From Chloroflexota bacterium (GTDB lineage Bacteria > Chloroflexota > UBA11872): 64,000 bases of DNA. Location: assembly GCA_022825895.1 (NCBI GenBank), contig JAJDVX010000003.1:62001-126000 (forward strand), given 5' to 3'. Shown in pieces: positions 44,452 to 53,043 of this stretch. Made by a program: the position numbers and the translations under genes. Positions within the stretch are counted from its first letter, which is position 1. Each line of letters begins with the position of its first letter. Below the pieces are notes generated by a model. That model was not told the DNA's origin. It searched no databases and saw nothing but the letters and a program-made list of their open reading frames with translations.

Positions 44452-45639
44452 TTAGCTCGCGTCCGGCGCCGGCAGGCGGCGTCCGTGAAACAAGACAGCC
44501 GCGATAGCCAACGAAACGAGGTTCGCCAGGGCCCCGATGGCCAGCGGCAGCCCCGGATCGATATCGATCAGTGTTCCCGCGACAATCGTGCCAGCCAGGA
44601 TTCCGAAGCTCCACAGGGCATGGACGAAACCGACAACGCGTCCGCGTTCCAGCGGCGCCGTGCGGTCGCGCACGACGCCCAGCACCAACACCGACATCGT
44701 CCAACCGGTCACCACGCCGGCGATCCCCGTCACCATGAGCACCGGTGTCGACTGCCAGGCCAGTGCCGCCACGAGGGCCAGCACCAGTTGAAGGCCCAGC
44801 ACCGCGTAGACCGGAACGGTCCGTCCAGCGCGGTCAGACCAGTGGCCGATCAGGAATTGGCTGACCGCCGCCAGGCTCATGCCTACCGTCCCGTATAACA
44901 GCGCCGGCGGCAGCACGCTGGCTGTCGCGCGGAACATCAGCAGCGGCAGGGCAAGACTCCAGATGCCCCAGAACGCGGTAGAGACGAAACGCAGCCCGCC
45001 CATCAGCCACACCTCGCGCCGCATAAGGACGTTCCAGGTGCCCTGGTCGGTGCCGCCAACTGGACGCGCCGGCCGCACGTCGCGCAGGTATCGAAGCGTG
45101 ATGACCGCCGGCACGAGATTCAGGCCCAGTCCGACCAGGGCGTACGCGGCAAAGCCGAACCGCTCGACGACCGGCCCGGCCACGGCTGAACTCGCCGACA
45201 TGCCGATCGTCCCGCCCAGGAAATAGGCGGCCGTGGCCACGCCGACTGACTGGCGGCTTGCGGCCGTCAACAGGTAGCTCTGCCCCGATGTCGAACGCAT
45301 GCCATGGGCCAGCCCCAGGACCACCGCCAGAGCCACCAGCAGCCATGGCACGCCGGTCAGGTATTGCAGCAGCCCAGCCGAGAACCCCAGGATTCCGATC
45401 ACCAGCACCAGCCGGTGTCCCAGCCGGTCGGCCAGCGCGCCCGCTGTTACCGATATCAGCCCGCCCATGACCGTCTCCAGCGATACCAGCAGGCTGGTAA
45501 ACGCGGGCGACATGCCCAGGTCGCGCTCGACGTAGATCGGCAGCAGCGCCCGCGCCGCGGCCACGGCGACGTTGTTTAGAAAGAGGATCGAGACGATCGT
45601 GGCCAGGGCGGGAGGGACCGACCCCAGCCGCGTGCGCAA
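44452..45639 (-). CDS. Major facilitator superfamily transporter
   Basis: A 395-residue MFS permease with twelve predicted helices and the motif-A-like loop GALADRLGHR between helices 2 and 3; a second related loop, GHWSDRAGR, occurs after the middle. The pattern resembles drug/metabolite:H+ antiporters, but the substrate is not predictable. The start is TTG 45639. It is followed by tpiA, which may share its transcript without a functional link. Confidence 0.88.
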   Translation of the reverse strand: MRTRLGSVPPALATIVSILFLNNVAVAAARALLPIYVERDLGMSPAFTSLLVSLETVMGGLISVTAGALADRLGHRLVLVIGILGFSAGLLQYLTGVPWLLVALAVVLGLAHGMRSTSGQSYLLTAASRQSVGVATAAYFLGGTIGMSASSAVAGPVVERFGFAAYALVGLGLNLVPAVITLRYLRDVRPARPVGGTDQGTWNVLMRREVWLMGGLRFVSTAFWGIWSLALPLLMFRATASVLPPALLYGTVGMSLAAVSQFLIGHWSDRAGRTVPVYAVLGLQLVLALVAALAWQSTPVLMVTGIAGVVTGWTMSVLVLGVVRDRTAPLERGRVVGFVHALWSFGILAGTIVAGTLIDIDPGLPLAIGALANLVSLAIAAVLFHGRRLPAPDAS

Positions 45640-45691
45640 CTGGGCGATTAGCGTTCTCCCTGATCGACGCTAGTGCCCCGCGGGGGCTTCG

Positions 45692-45886
45692 TCAGTCGTC
45701 GGACTGGGGCGCCGCGAGACTTTCGTTCTTACCGCAGCGCCCGCACGCCCAGTACTGCGTCTTCAGCAGTCCAAACCACCGGCGGTATTCGTAAAAGTTC
45801 CAGGTGGTTTCCTGGCGGCACAGGGCGCATTCACGCCGTTCGCTGGATCTGACACGGACACTGATTTCGTCGTCGTCGTCGGGCAT
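45692..45886 (-). CDS. Small zinc-ribbon protein, 64 residues
   Basis: An acidic start (MPDDDDE), then CALC and CGRC pairs about 26 residues apart, which together form a four-Cys zinc ribbon, with aromatic residues between (WNFYEYRRWFGLLKTQYW). No catalytic motif is visible. Such ribbons often sit in nucleic-acid or ribosome-associated proteins. It stands alone between the MFS gene and the nucleotidyltransferase gene. Confidence 0.68.
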   Translation of the reverse strand: MPDDDDEISVRVRSSERRECALCRQETTWNFYEYRRWFGLLKTQYWACGRCGKNESLAAPQSDD

Positions 45887-46028
45887 CGATCAGTCCTCAG
45901 CTACAGCCGCCCGAGCATTGTATCGGGATGGAATCGTCTCGGCGCGTCCGGCCGCCGTCCGGTCGCACTGGTCCGACGGGAACGAGGCCCGGATTGATGC
46001 GCGGCTCCGAACCGCGGGGTCCTGGCTG

Positions 46029-46763
46029 CTAGGCGGTCCGGTTCGCCCCGTGCTTCGCGACCAGGTTGCACGCCTGCAGGTAGTGGTCGATGGATTCCCC
46101 GCAGTCGGCCCAATACCCCTCCAGCACGTCGTGGGTCATCTCGCCGCGCTCCAGGTACGCATTGTTCAGGTCCGTCACCTCGAGTTCGCCGCGATCCGAC
46201 CGCTCCAATTGCTCGATCAGGCTGAAGGCCTGCGCGTCGTAGAAGTAAATCCCGGTGACCGCCAGGTTAGACGGCGGGTTCTCAGGCTTTTCCACGAACC
46301 GGATGACATGGTCGCCGTCGAGCTCCGCCACGCCATAGGCGCTGGGATTCTCGACCTCTTTGAGCAGGACTTTGGCGCCGCGCGGCTGTGCCTCAAATCG
46401 ACGGGCGGGTTCGTCGATGTTTCCGCCGATTACGTTATCCCCGAGGATGACGACCATTCGATCGTCCCCCACGAAGGGCCGCGCCAGCGAAATGGCCTCC
46501 GCGATACCGCCGGCGCCGTCCTGGTAGGTATAGCTCAGGTGCGTCACGCCCAGCGCCTCGCCGTTACCTAACAGGCGCAAGAAGTCGCCAGCGCTCGATC
46601 CGCTGGTGACGATCAGGATTTCGGTGACCCCGGCGTTCACCAGGGCTTCGATGGGATAGAAGATCATCGGCTTGTCATAGACGGGTAGCAGTTGCTTATT
46701 GGTCACGCGGGTAATCGGGTCAAGACGCGACCCCGTGCCTCCCGCCAGAATCACGCCTTTCAC
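46029..46763 (-). CDS. Glucose-1-phosphate thymidylyltransferase-like NDP-sugar synthase
   Basis: A 244-residue nucleotidyltransferase that activates sugar-1-phosphates, most likely glucose-1-phosphate to dTDP-glucose. It has GGTGSRLDPIT, the base-binding LPVYDKPMI, the metal-site LGDN, and FVEKP, all as in RmlA; it is shorter than tetrameric RmlA (about 290 residues) and resembles the short archaeal/Chloroflexota-type forms. No other rml genes are near. Its ATG overlaps the ftsY stop (ATGA). Confidence 0.89.
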   Translation of the reverse strand: MKGVILAGGTGSRLDPITRVTNKQLLPVYDKPMIFYPIEALVNAGVTEILIVTSGSSAGDFLRLLGNGEALGVTHLSYTYQDGAGGIAEAISLARPFVGDDRMVVILGDNVIGGNIDEPARRFEAQPRGAKVLLKEVENPSAYGVAELDGDHVIRFVEKPENPPSNLAVTGIYFYDAQAFSLIEQLERSDRGELEVTDLNNAYLERGEMTHDVLEGYWADCGESIDHYLQACNLVAKHGANRTA

Positions 46764-47746
46764 GTTTCCTCCTCGTCGTCGCCATCTTCCAACTGCGGCG
46801 CCAGCAACGCCTCAACGAACCGGTCGGGATCAAACGGCTCAAAGTCCGTCAACCGTTCGCCCACGCCGACAAACTTGATCGGCAGGCCCGTGGCCCGTGT
46901 GACGGCAAACGCGACCCCGCCCTTTGCGGAACTATCCAGCTTGGTCAGCACAATGCCGGTCACCCCCGACGTTTCCAGGAATCCCTGGGCCTGGTGCAGG
47001 CCATTCTGTCCCGTGAGCGCGTCCAGAACGAGCAGTACCTCGTGCGGCGCCCCCGGCGCCTTGCGTGACGCAACTCGACGCATCTTGGCCAGTTCGTTCA
47101 TGAGATTAACGTTTACGTGCTGCCGGCCGGCCGAATCGGCGATCACGTAGTCCACACCCCGGGCCAGCGCCGCGTCTAGCGCGTCGTAAATCACCGCGCC
47201 CGGATCCCCACCCGGCTGGTGCGCGATCACCGGCACCCCAACGCGGTCGCCCCAGATTTGCAACTGGTCAATGGCGCCGGCGCGAAAGGTGTCGCCAGCC
47301 GCCAGCAAGACATCGTGCCCGTTGGACTCAAGCAAGTGCGCCAGCTTGGCAATTGACGTCGTCTTGCCTGCCCCGTTGACGCCAACCACAAACACGACCT
47401 GCGGCGGCGGACCGCTGGCGAACTGTGCGTCCCGCCCGCCCAGGACCTCACGCAGACGCGCCGCCAGCAGTGCCCGAGCCGCCTCCGGATCGGAATCCCC
47501 GTCTGCACCCACCGTCTCGCGCAACTCGTCCAAGAGCTCCATGGCCAGCATGGGGCCCAGGTCGGCGGCAATCAGCACCTCTTCCAACTCGTCCCAATCC
47601 GCCTCCGTCAGCTTCGAGCGGCGTAGCCAGCGTCGTACAGTGGCAAACCGACGCCGGGTCGGCTGCGCCGCCGGCGCCCGGGCCTCGTCGGCTTCCGCTT
47701 CGGGGGGCTCCGTGCGCCGAGCCCGCCGCAGACGCTTCAACAACAC
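46760..47746 (-). CDS. ftsY: Signal recognition particle receptor FtsY
   Basis: The membrane receptor GTPase that accepts ribosome-SRP complexes for co-translational insertion. The 328-residue protein has a short basic acidic-mixed leader, the four-helix N domain (about 35-105), P-loop GVNGAGKTT at 122-130, the [11 protein letters not shown] motif, DSAGRQ (usually DTAGR) and the guanine-specificity TKLD. The GTG start gives a basic, membrane-attaching amino end. It is translationally coupled to the nucleotidyltransferase gene downstream. Confidence 0.96.
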   Translation of the reverse strand: MLLKRLRRARRTEPPEAEADEARAPAAQPTRRRFATVRRWLRRSKLTEADWDELEEVLIAADLGPMLAMELLDELRETVGADGDSDPEAARALLAARLREVLGGRDAQFASGPPPQVVFVVGVNGAGKTTSIAKLAHLLESNGHDVLLAAGDTFRAGAIDQLQIWGDRVGVPVIAHQPGGDPGAVIYDALDAALARGVDYVIADSAGRQHVNVNLMNELAKMRRVASRKAPGAPHEVLLVLDALTGQNGLHQAQGFLETSGVTGIVLTKLDSSAKGGVAFAVTRATGLPIKFVGVGERLTDFEPFDPDRFVEALLAPQLEDGDDEEET

Positions 47747-47882
47747 GACAGTCTCCGATTCATCGGATCAGGCCAGGGGATTCCCATCGTGCCAAGCCAC
47801 ACGGCGCGGCCACCTTGTTGATTCACCACTTCGGCAACCTGCCAGCTTCAGGACCGTGCGGGGCCGGCCTGGAGCGTCGGGG

Positions 47883-48308
47883 TCAGCCCAGCCCGCCCCG
47901 AACGTGCTCGCTCGTGATCTCCCGGCCCGTCAGGCTGAACGACTGGCCGCACCCGCACACGGACTGGGCGCGAGGATTGAGTACCTTGAACCCGCCGTCC
48001 ATCAGCGAGTCGCTGTATTCCAGCGTCGAACCTCGCAGCAACTCGGCGCTCTCCGCGTCAACGACCACCGTCACGCCGTGGGCCGGGATGCTCTGATCGC
48101 CTTCGCGCGGTCCCGGCTCGATTCCCATGGCGTAGCGAAAGTCGCCGCAGCCGGAATCCACGATTACGCGGACGCGCAGCACCGCGTCTGGCCGGTTGCG
48201 CTTGGTTCGCATGCGGTCGAATTCGGCGGCGGCCGAAGGTTGCACCACGAGGATCGGCGCGTCGGCCATTGGCAGATCCATCAAATCCAGCACGTCGCTC
48301 GCGGCCAC
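47883..48308 (-). CDS. A-type iron-sulfur carrier (IscA/ErpA/HesB-like)
   Basis: Delivers assembled Fe-S clusters to target enzymes. The 141-residue protein carries Cys54 in SGCGDF and Cys118 and Cys120 in VCGCGQSF; the spacing (64 then 2) is exactly that of IscA (Cys35, Cys99, Cys101). About 17 extra residues precede the conserved domain. The GTG start has AAGGAA upstream; later starts at Met10 or Met14 would also work. It is in the same neighbourhood and orientation as the cysteine desulfurase and SufR-like genes. Confidence 0.88.
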   Translation of the reverse strand: MAASDVLDLMDLPMADAPILVVQPSAAAEFDRMRTKRNRPDAVLRVRVIVDSGCGDFRYAMGIEPGPREGDQSIPAHGVTVVVDAESAELLRGSTLEYSDSLMDGGFKVLNPRAQSVCGCGQSFSLTGREITSEHVRGGLG

Positions 48309-48418
48309 GTTGGCGTTCCTTAGCTCAGAGACGCGCCGCAGGACATCCCGCGCCGCACCTTGAGCCTACGCAACCCGGCGGGGGCTCGCCACATTTTTAG
48401 CCGGTACGGCCCGCGGAA

Positions 48419-48652
48419 CTAGAGCTGTGTAGTTAGGCCGTCAACACGCGCGTTAAGGCCGTCGACGCGAGCGTTAAGAGCGTCAATCCGTGCGGCAAGT
48501 TCGCCGTGCTGGCGGCTGTTCTCCTCGCGAAACTGGCGCAAGTCGCCGCGAAGTTCGCCGTGGAGCCTAAAACTCACTCCAATGATCAGCCCGCCGAGCC
48601 CGATGAGCAGCGTCGCGCCCACGCTCAGGATCCCAATCAGTTCTGCCGACAC
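48419..48652 (-). CDS. Small membrane-anchored coiled-coil protein, 77 residues
   Basis: One transmembrane helix (about 6-27, Gly/Leu/Ile-rich) followed by a charged helix and a heptad-repeat coiled coil (NARVDGL units at the end). The carboxy heptads are encoded by a 21-base tandem repeat. It lies between the Fe-S carrier and the cysteine desulfurase on the same strand; a link to Fe-S assembly is only positional. Confidence 0.66.
   Translation of the reverse strand: MSAELIGILSVGATLLIGLGGLIIGVSFRLHGELRGDLRQFREENSRQHGELAARIDALNARVDGLNARVDGLTTQL
48432..48493. repeat. 21-base tandem repeat, three imperfect copies
   Basis: Units start at 48432, 48452 and 48473 (about 20-21 bases each), with the core GTTAAGGCCGTC and variants. 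Each unit encodes one heptad of the coiled coil, so its copy number could change without breaking the frame. Confidence 0.7.
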
Positions 48653-48736
48653 GACGACCCTTCTACCGCCCGCTGAGAGTTGTCCAATTCCACGACGATT
48701 CGGACCAGGCGCCGTGGACGGCGTGGTCGCAGCAGC

Positions 48737-49915
48737 CTAAGTCGCTGCCGTGCGGGCAGCCGCGCGACGCGCTCGCGGGACCAATTCGTCCAGCACCTCC
48801 AGCGTCCGGTCAATCTCCGCTTCCGTGTTCCCGTGTCCGGTCGTCAACCGCAGGCTGCCTGCGGCCAGATCCGGCTCGATTCCCATCGCCAGCAACACGT
48901 GCGAAGGCTCCAGAGAAGCCGACGTGCAGGCTGAGCCGCTGGACGCTGCGATCCCGGCGGCATCCAGCCCCAGCAGCAACGCTTCGCTTTCGATCCCCGC
49001 AAGACAGACGTTGACGTTGTTCGGCAGCCGCCGCCGGCGCGGCCCGTTCAGGCGGCTGCCGGGGATAGCCGCTATTCCTTCGATGAGTAGGTCACGAAGG
49101 CGCGCGTTGTGCGCCGCGGCGGTCGGGCGAGCGGCCTCGGATCGTTGCAGCGCGCTACTCAGGCCAACCGCAAAGGCCACGTTCTCGGTTCCCGCGCGCC
49201 GATTCCGCTCCTGCGATCCACCGACAATCTGCGGACTGAGCCGCACGCCGCGCCGCACGAACAGCGCACCCACGCCCTTTGGCCCATAGAACTTGTGCGC
49301 CGCGATGCTCAGCAGGTCCACGCCCAGCGTGGGAATGTCGATTGGAAGCTGCCCCGGCGCCTGCACGGCGTCCGTGTGGACCAACGCCGGATGGTCGCGC
49401 AACGCCGCCGCGACTCCCGCCACCGGCTGAATCGCGCCCATCTCGTTGTTGGCATACATCACGCTCACTAGGGCGGTGTCCGGGCGAACGGCGTTCGTCA
49501 CCGCTTCCGTATCAACGAGTCCCTCCGCGTCGACGGGAATCACCGTAGCCTCGAACCCATGACGCATCGCCAACAACTGCACCGTATGTAGTACCGCGTG
49601 ATGCTCCACCGCCGTGGTTACCAGGTGACGCCGTCCTTCGCGGGCCGCGGCAAACGCCGTGCCCCGGATAGCCAGGGCCGCGCCCTCGCTGCCCCCACTG
49701 GTGAAAACGATCTCGCCGGGGTCAGTGACCAGGATCTCGGATACCTGCGTGCGAGCAGCGTCCAGCGCGTCCCGCGCGGCTCGGCCCTCCGCGTAAAGCG
49801 AACTCGGATTACCCGGAAACTCCTGCATGGCGGCAACGATGGCGTCGCGCACCACCGGGTCCAGCGGTGTGGTTGCCGCGTGATCCAGATAGATGCGTTG
49901 GGCTGCCACTGGCAT
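48737..49915 (-). CDS. Cysteine desulfurase (IscS/NifS family)
   Basis: A PLP enzyme of 392 residues that moves sulfur from cysteine to the Fe-S assembly machinery and tRNA thiolation. YLDHAATTP opens the protein, Lys208 in AAHKFYGP is the PLP lysine, and Cys330 in SSGSACTSAS is the persulfide-forming residue. This short-loop, SSGSACTS form is the IscS/NifS type rather than SufS. It follows the SufR-like regulator by 25 bases and is probably controlled by it. Confidence 0.95.
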   Translation of the reverse strand: MPVAAQRIYLDHAATTPLDPVVRDAIVAAMQEFPGNPSSLYAEGRAARDALDAARTQVSEILVTDPGEIVFTSGGSEGAALAIRGTAFAAAREGRRHLVTTAVEHHAVLHTVQLLAMRHGFEATVIPVDAEGLVDTEAVTNAVRPDTALVSVMYANNEMGAIQPVAGVAAALRDHPALVHTDAVQAPGQLPIDIPTLGVDLLSIAAHKFYGPKGVGALFVRRGVRLSPQIVGGSQERNRRAGTENVAFAVGLSSALQRSEAARPTAAAHNARLRDLLIEGIAAIPGSRLNGPRRRRLPNNVNVCLAGIESEALLLGLDAAGIAASSGSACTSASLEPSHVLLAMGIEPDLAAGSLRLTTGHGNTEAEIDRTLEVLDELVPRARRAAARTAAT

Positions 49916-49940
49916 CGGGACGCGCCGGCGCGCGCCGCGC

Positions 49941-50597
49941 TCAGGTTGTGGCGGGCAAGGACTGCGGCAGCGCGGAACGCTCCTGGATCGCGTATGTGCA
50001 GGCGCAGCCCTCGCGGGGTCCTACCTCGAGCGGAACGACCTCTGCCTCAACGAGTCGCCGAATCAGCCGCAATTCGGAGTCACACCCCGCCCGGCAGGTT
50101 GAAGCCACGTCCCAAATCGGGCAGTGATGCGCCGATAGCACATACCCGGTCTCGGTTCTGTCGATCTTCGGCATGAAGCCGCACTCATCCATGATGCGCC
50201 GCAGTTCCTGCACGCGCGCGTGAAAGTCCAGACCCGAGAGGCGCGGCGCGAACCGCTGATACTGCTTGTCTTCGTGGTGCGTCAGGATTTTCTTCAGGAG
50301 GTCGTGCCCGCCGAGAGCCAGCACGGCCTCAACGAAGTCTTTCGCGAACTCCCCGTAGCCCTGCGGGAATCTCGCGTGACCGGCGCTGGTCAGTTCGAAT
50401 TGGTGGCGTGGGCGTCCGGGCCCGCCGCGCACCACCTGCACCCGGACGAGTCGCTCGGCCACCAGCCGGTCGAGATGCGGTCGGACGGCCGACAGGCTGC
50501 TGCCGATGGTTTCGGCAATCGCCCGACACTGAAGCGCCCCTTGCATCTTGAGGGCGTGCAGGATCTGCTCGCGGGGATTTACGGGTTGCTCGGACAT
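49941..50597 (-). CDS. SufR-like Fe-S cluster-sensing transcriptional regulator
   Basis: A 218-residue regulator: amino-terminal winged helix (QILHALKMQGALQC through LVAERLVRV, with the wing GPGRPRHQFELT) and a carboxy cluster domain with Cys159, Cys168, Cys172, Cys198 and Cys200 (HHCPIWDV, TCRAGCDSE, CACT). The family represses Fe-S biogenesis genes when it holds a cluster. It is divergent from the sigma factor gene and upstream of the cysteine desulfurase, the expected place for such a repressor. Confidence 0.9.
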   Translation of the reverse strand: MSEQPVNPREQILHALKMQGALQCRAIAETIGSSLSAVRPHLDRLVAERLVRVQVVRGGPGRPRHQFELTSAGHARFPQGYGEFAKDFVEAVLALGGHDLLKKILTHHEDKQYQRFAPRLSGLDFHARVQELRRIMDECGFMPKIDRTETGYVLSAHHCPIWDVASTCRAGCDSELRLIRRLVEAEVVPLEVGPREGCACTYAIQERSALPQSLPATT

Positions 50598-50686
50598 GCG
50601 CCGCCAGCGCCGGGTCGTTAATCGAACCTACCACCGCCGGATAGCCCCTACCAACTGGTTACAGGATGTGAGATGCCGATCGGGGA

Positions 50687-50731
50687 CGTTTAAACGATTT
50701 AGACGGATTTATCTGGAAAAACGTGTATACT
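50687..50731 (+). promoter_or_regulatory. Palindrome and -10 box upstream of the sigma factor gene
   Basis: CGTTTAAACG at 50687-50696 is a perfect 10-base palindrome; TATACT at 50726-50731 is a good -10 box for the plus strand, about 60 bases before the start codon. No convincing -35 was found. The region is also upstream of the divergent SufR-like gene, so the palindrome may be a shared operator. Confidence 0.45.
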
Positions 50732-50792
50732 CACCACGTCGAATGACAGGCGATCAACGTTGATCGTCGTCACGCTCTCCGACGAGGCATGA

Positions 50793-51782
50793 ATGCACGC
50801 GACAGATGTGGCCTACGAACCATCGCCTGCGCTGGGCCATTGGGCAAACGACCTGGCGTCAGTCGATCGCCGCCAGGAAGCCACGACACCGGAGACCGAG
50901 GCGCCGAATACCGCGCGCGCTACCCGCGACGAGTCAATTGAAGACACCATGCGGCTCTATCTCAACGAAATCAACCGCATCCCCCTGCTGACGGCTGCCC
51001 AGGAAATCGAATTGGCCAAGCGCGTGGAGGCTGGTGACGCCGCCGCCCGCCAGCATCTTGTGGATGCCAACCTGCGGCTGGTCGTCAACGTGGCCAAGCG
51101 CTACGCCGCCGGTGGCCTGCCGCTGCTGGACCTGATCCAGGAGGGCAGCCTCGGGTTGATGCAGGCCGTGGAACGCTTCGATTGGCGTCGCGGCTTCAAG
51201 TTCAGCACCTACGCCACCTGGTGGATCCGACAAGCCATCACCCGCTCGCTATCCAACGACTCGCGCACGGTCCGGCTCCCGGTCCACGTGGTCGAAGCGC
51301 TACGCAAGATTCGCAGGGTCACGCCTGAGCTGGCTGCGGAGATGGAACGCGAGCCGACCCCCGCCGAGTTGGGTGAAGTCCTGGGCATGGCCCCGGAACG
51401 CGTCGTCGAGATCGTTCGCGCCAGCCGCGCACCCATGTCCCTGGAACAGCCCGTTGGCGAGGACGGCGATGAGTCGCTGGCGGACTTCGTGGAAGATCCC
51501 GATCCCGACACCGCCGACCGCGCCCTGCTGGCGGGAACCCTGCGTGAAGACCTGCACCGCGCCCTGGCCATCCTTCCGGACCGCCAGCAGACCATCCTGG
51601 TGCGCCGCTTTGGTCTGGATGGTCGAGAACCCTGGACCCTGGACCAGATCGGCGCGCATTTCGGCGTGACCCGTGAGCGCATCCGGCAGCTTCAGGTCGA
51701 GGCTCTGCGTAAGCTCAAGCGCTCAAGCGTCTCCCGCGATCTGCGCGACTACCTGAGCGTGCCGGGAGTTGGCCTCAACTAG
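50793..51782 (+). CDS. RNA polymerase sigma-70 family factor, RpoD/SigA-like without region 1.1
   Basis: A 329-residue sigma factor with region 1.2 (DTMRLYLNEINRIPLLT), region 2 (LDLIQEGSLGLMQAVERFD, then FSTYATWWIRQAI with the -10 recognition helix), region 3, and region 4 (TLDQIGAHFGVTRERIRQLQVEALRKL). The start lacks the acidic region 1.1, so it may be a short housekeeping factor or a group 2 paralogue. It stands alone and is divergent from the SufR-like gene. Confidence 0.95.
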   Translation: MHATDVAYEPSPALGHWANDLASVDRRQEATTPETEAPNTARATRDESIEDTMRLYLNEINRIPLLTAAQEIELAKRVEAGDAAARQHLVDANLRLVVNVAKRYAAGGLPLLDLIQEGSLGLMQAVERFDWRRGFKFSTYATWWIRQAITRSLSNDSRTVRLPVHVVEALRKIRRVTPELAAEMEREPTPAELGEVLGMAPERVVEIVRASRAPMSLEQPVGEDGDESLADFVEDPDPDTADRALLAGTLREDLHRALAILPDRQQTILVRRFGLDGREPWTLDQIGAHFGVTRERIRQLQVEALRKLKRSSVSRDLRDYLSVPGVGLN

Positions 51783-51806
51783 CTAAACCGGACCGGAGCG
51801 TCCGCG

Positions 51807-52874
51807 CTAGCCGATCTCCAGCATTCGGTCGATCGACCGCCGAGCACGCACGCGGATTTCCTCGGGCACCTCGATCTGCTCGCGGTTCTCCCGCAACGAC
51901 GCCAGGACGTGTTCCAGCGTGATCTCGTTCATGTGCGGGCAGCGCACCGAGCAGAGCCGCACCATGTCCTTGTCCGGCGCCTCGGCGGCAATGTTGTCGC
52001 CCATGCTGCACTCGGTCAGCAGGAGATAACGCGGCGCTTCCACTTCGCGAACGTATCGGGTCATCGCGGCCGTAGAGCCTGAATAATCTGACGCGTCCAC
52101 AACCTCGGGGCTGCACTCCGGGTGCGCCAGCACTACGACGTCTGGGAACTGCGCGCGCACGGCCTGCACATCCTCCACCGTAAACTTCTCATGCACCTCG
52201 CAGCGGCCGGTCCAGCCCACGATGTCGTAGTGCACGCCGTTGCCGGCGGCCTCGGCGCGCGCGTCCGCCGATACCGGCGAGGTGCTTGGCAGCACGATGG
52301 TCTTGCCCGTCTCCCGCGCCACGTTCTTCGCCAGGTACTCGTCGGGCAGAAAAATCACTGTGTCGGAATCCAGCGACTCCACGACTTTGGCCGCGTTGCT
52401 CGACGTGCAGCACACGTCAACCTCGGCCTTCACGTCCGCGTACGTGTTGATGTACGCCACGATCGGAGCGCCGGGGTAGCGGGCGCGCAGTCCGCGTACG
52501 TCTTCGGCGGTAATGGACTCCGCCAGCGAGCAGCCGGCCCGCAGCGCCGGCAGCAGCACGGTGCGCTCCGGATTGAGAATCTTGGCTGTCTCGGCCATGA
52601 AGCGAACGCCGCAGAAGACAATCGGGTCCGCCTCGGTCGTGGCTGCCACGCGGCTGAGCTCCAGGGAGTCGCCCGTGTAGTCGCAGACCGAGTGAAAGAG
52701 CGCCGGCTCCATGTAGTTGTGACCCAGAATCACGGCCCCGCGCTCGGTCTTCAGCCGATTGATGCGGTAGGCCAGCTCCGCCTTCAGGTCTACTTCGAAG
52801 TCGGGCACGATACCGTGCAGCTTGGCCCGCAGCGCGGCCCGGGTGGATTCGAGGGTGGCCGTATCAAGGGTCAT
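51807..52874 (-). CDS. nadA: Quinolinate synthase NadA
   Basis: Condenses iminoaspartate with dihydroxyacetone phosphate to quinolinate in de novo NAD synthesis, using a [4Fe-4S] cluster. The 355-residue protein has the HNYM start of the first repeat, Cys115 in AGCSLA, Cys225 in GRCEVH and Cys312 in RCPHMN, spaced as in the Bacillus-type enzyme. ATG 52874 is preferred over the start 12 codons upstream. Neither nadB nor nadC is in the window. The neighbouring Fe-S cluster locus could supply its cofactor. Confidence 0.96.
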   Translation of the reverse strand: MTLDTATLESTRAALRAKLHGIVPDFEVDLKAELAYRINRLKTERGAVILGHNYMEPALFHSVCDYTGDSLELSRVAATTEADPIVFCGVRFMAETAKILNPERTVLLPALRAGCSLAESITAEDVRGLRARYPGAPIVAYINTYADVKAEVDVCCTSSNAAKVVESLDSDTVIFLPDEYLAKNVARETGKTIVLPSTSPVSADARAEAAGNGVHYDIVGWTGRCEVHEKFTVEDVQAVRAQFPDVVVLAHPECSPEVVDASDYSGSTAAMTRYVREVEAPRYLLLTECSMGDNIAAEAPDKDMVRLCSVRCPHMNEITLEHVLASLRENREQIEVPEEIRVRARRSIDRMLEIG

Positions 52875-53043
52875 GTCAACTATTGCCGGCGCGTCGGGAC
52901 GACCGTCCACGCAATCCTGCGGGGGTAAGCGAGCCTGCGGCCCGAGCCGTGCGAATGGTCAAGAGCGCCAGCCCGACCAGATTAAGGTGTCCAGGATTCT
53001 CGCACACCGCGTGCTCCCGTGGGCAAGTCCTTGGCGGGCAGAA

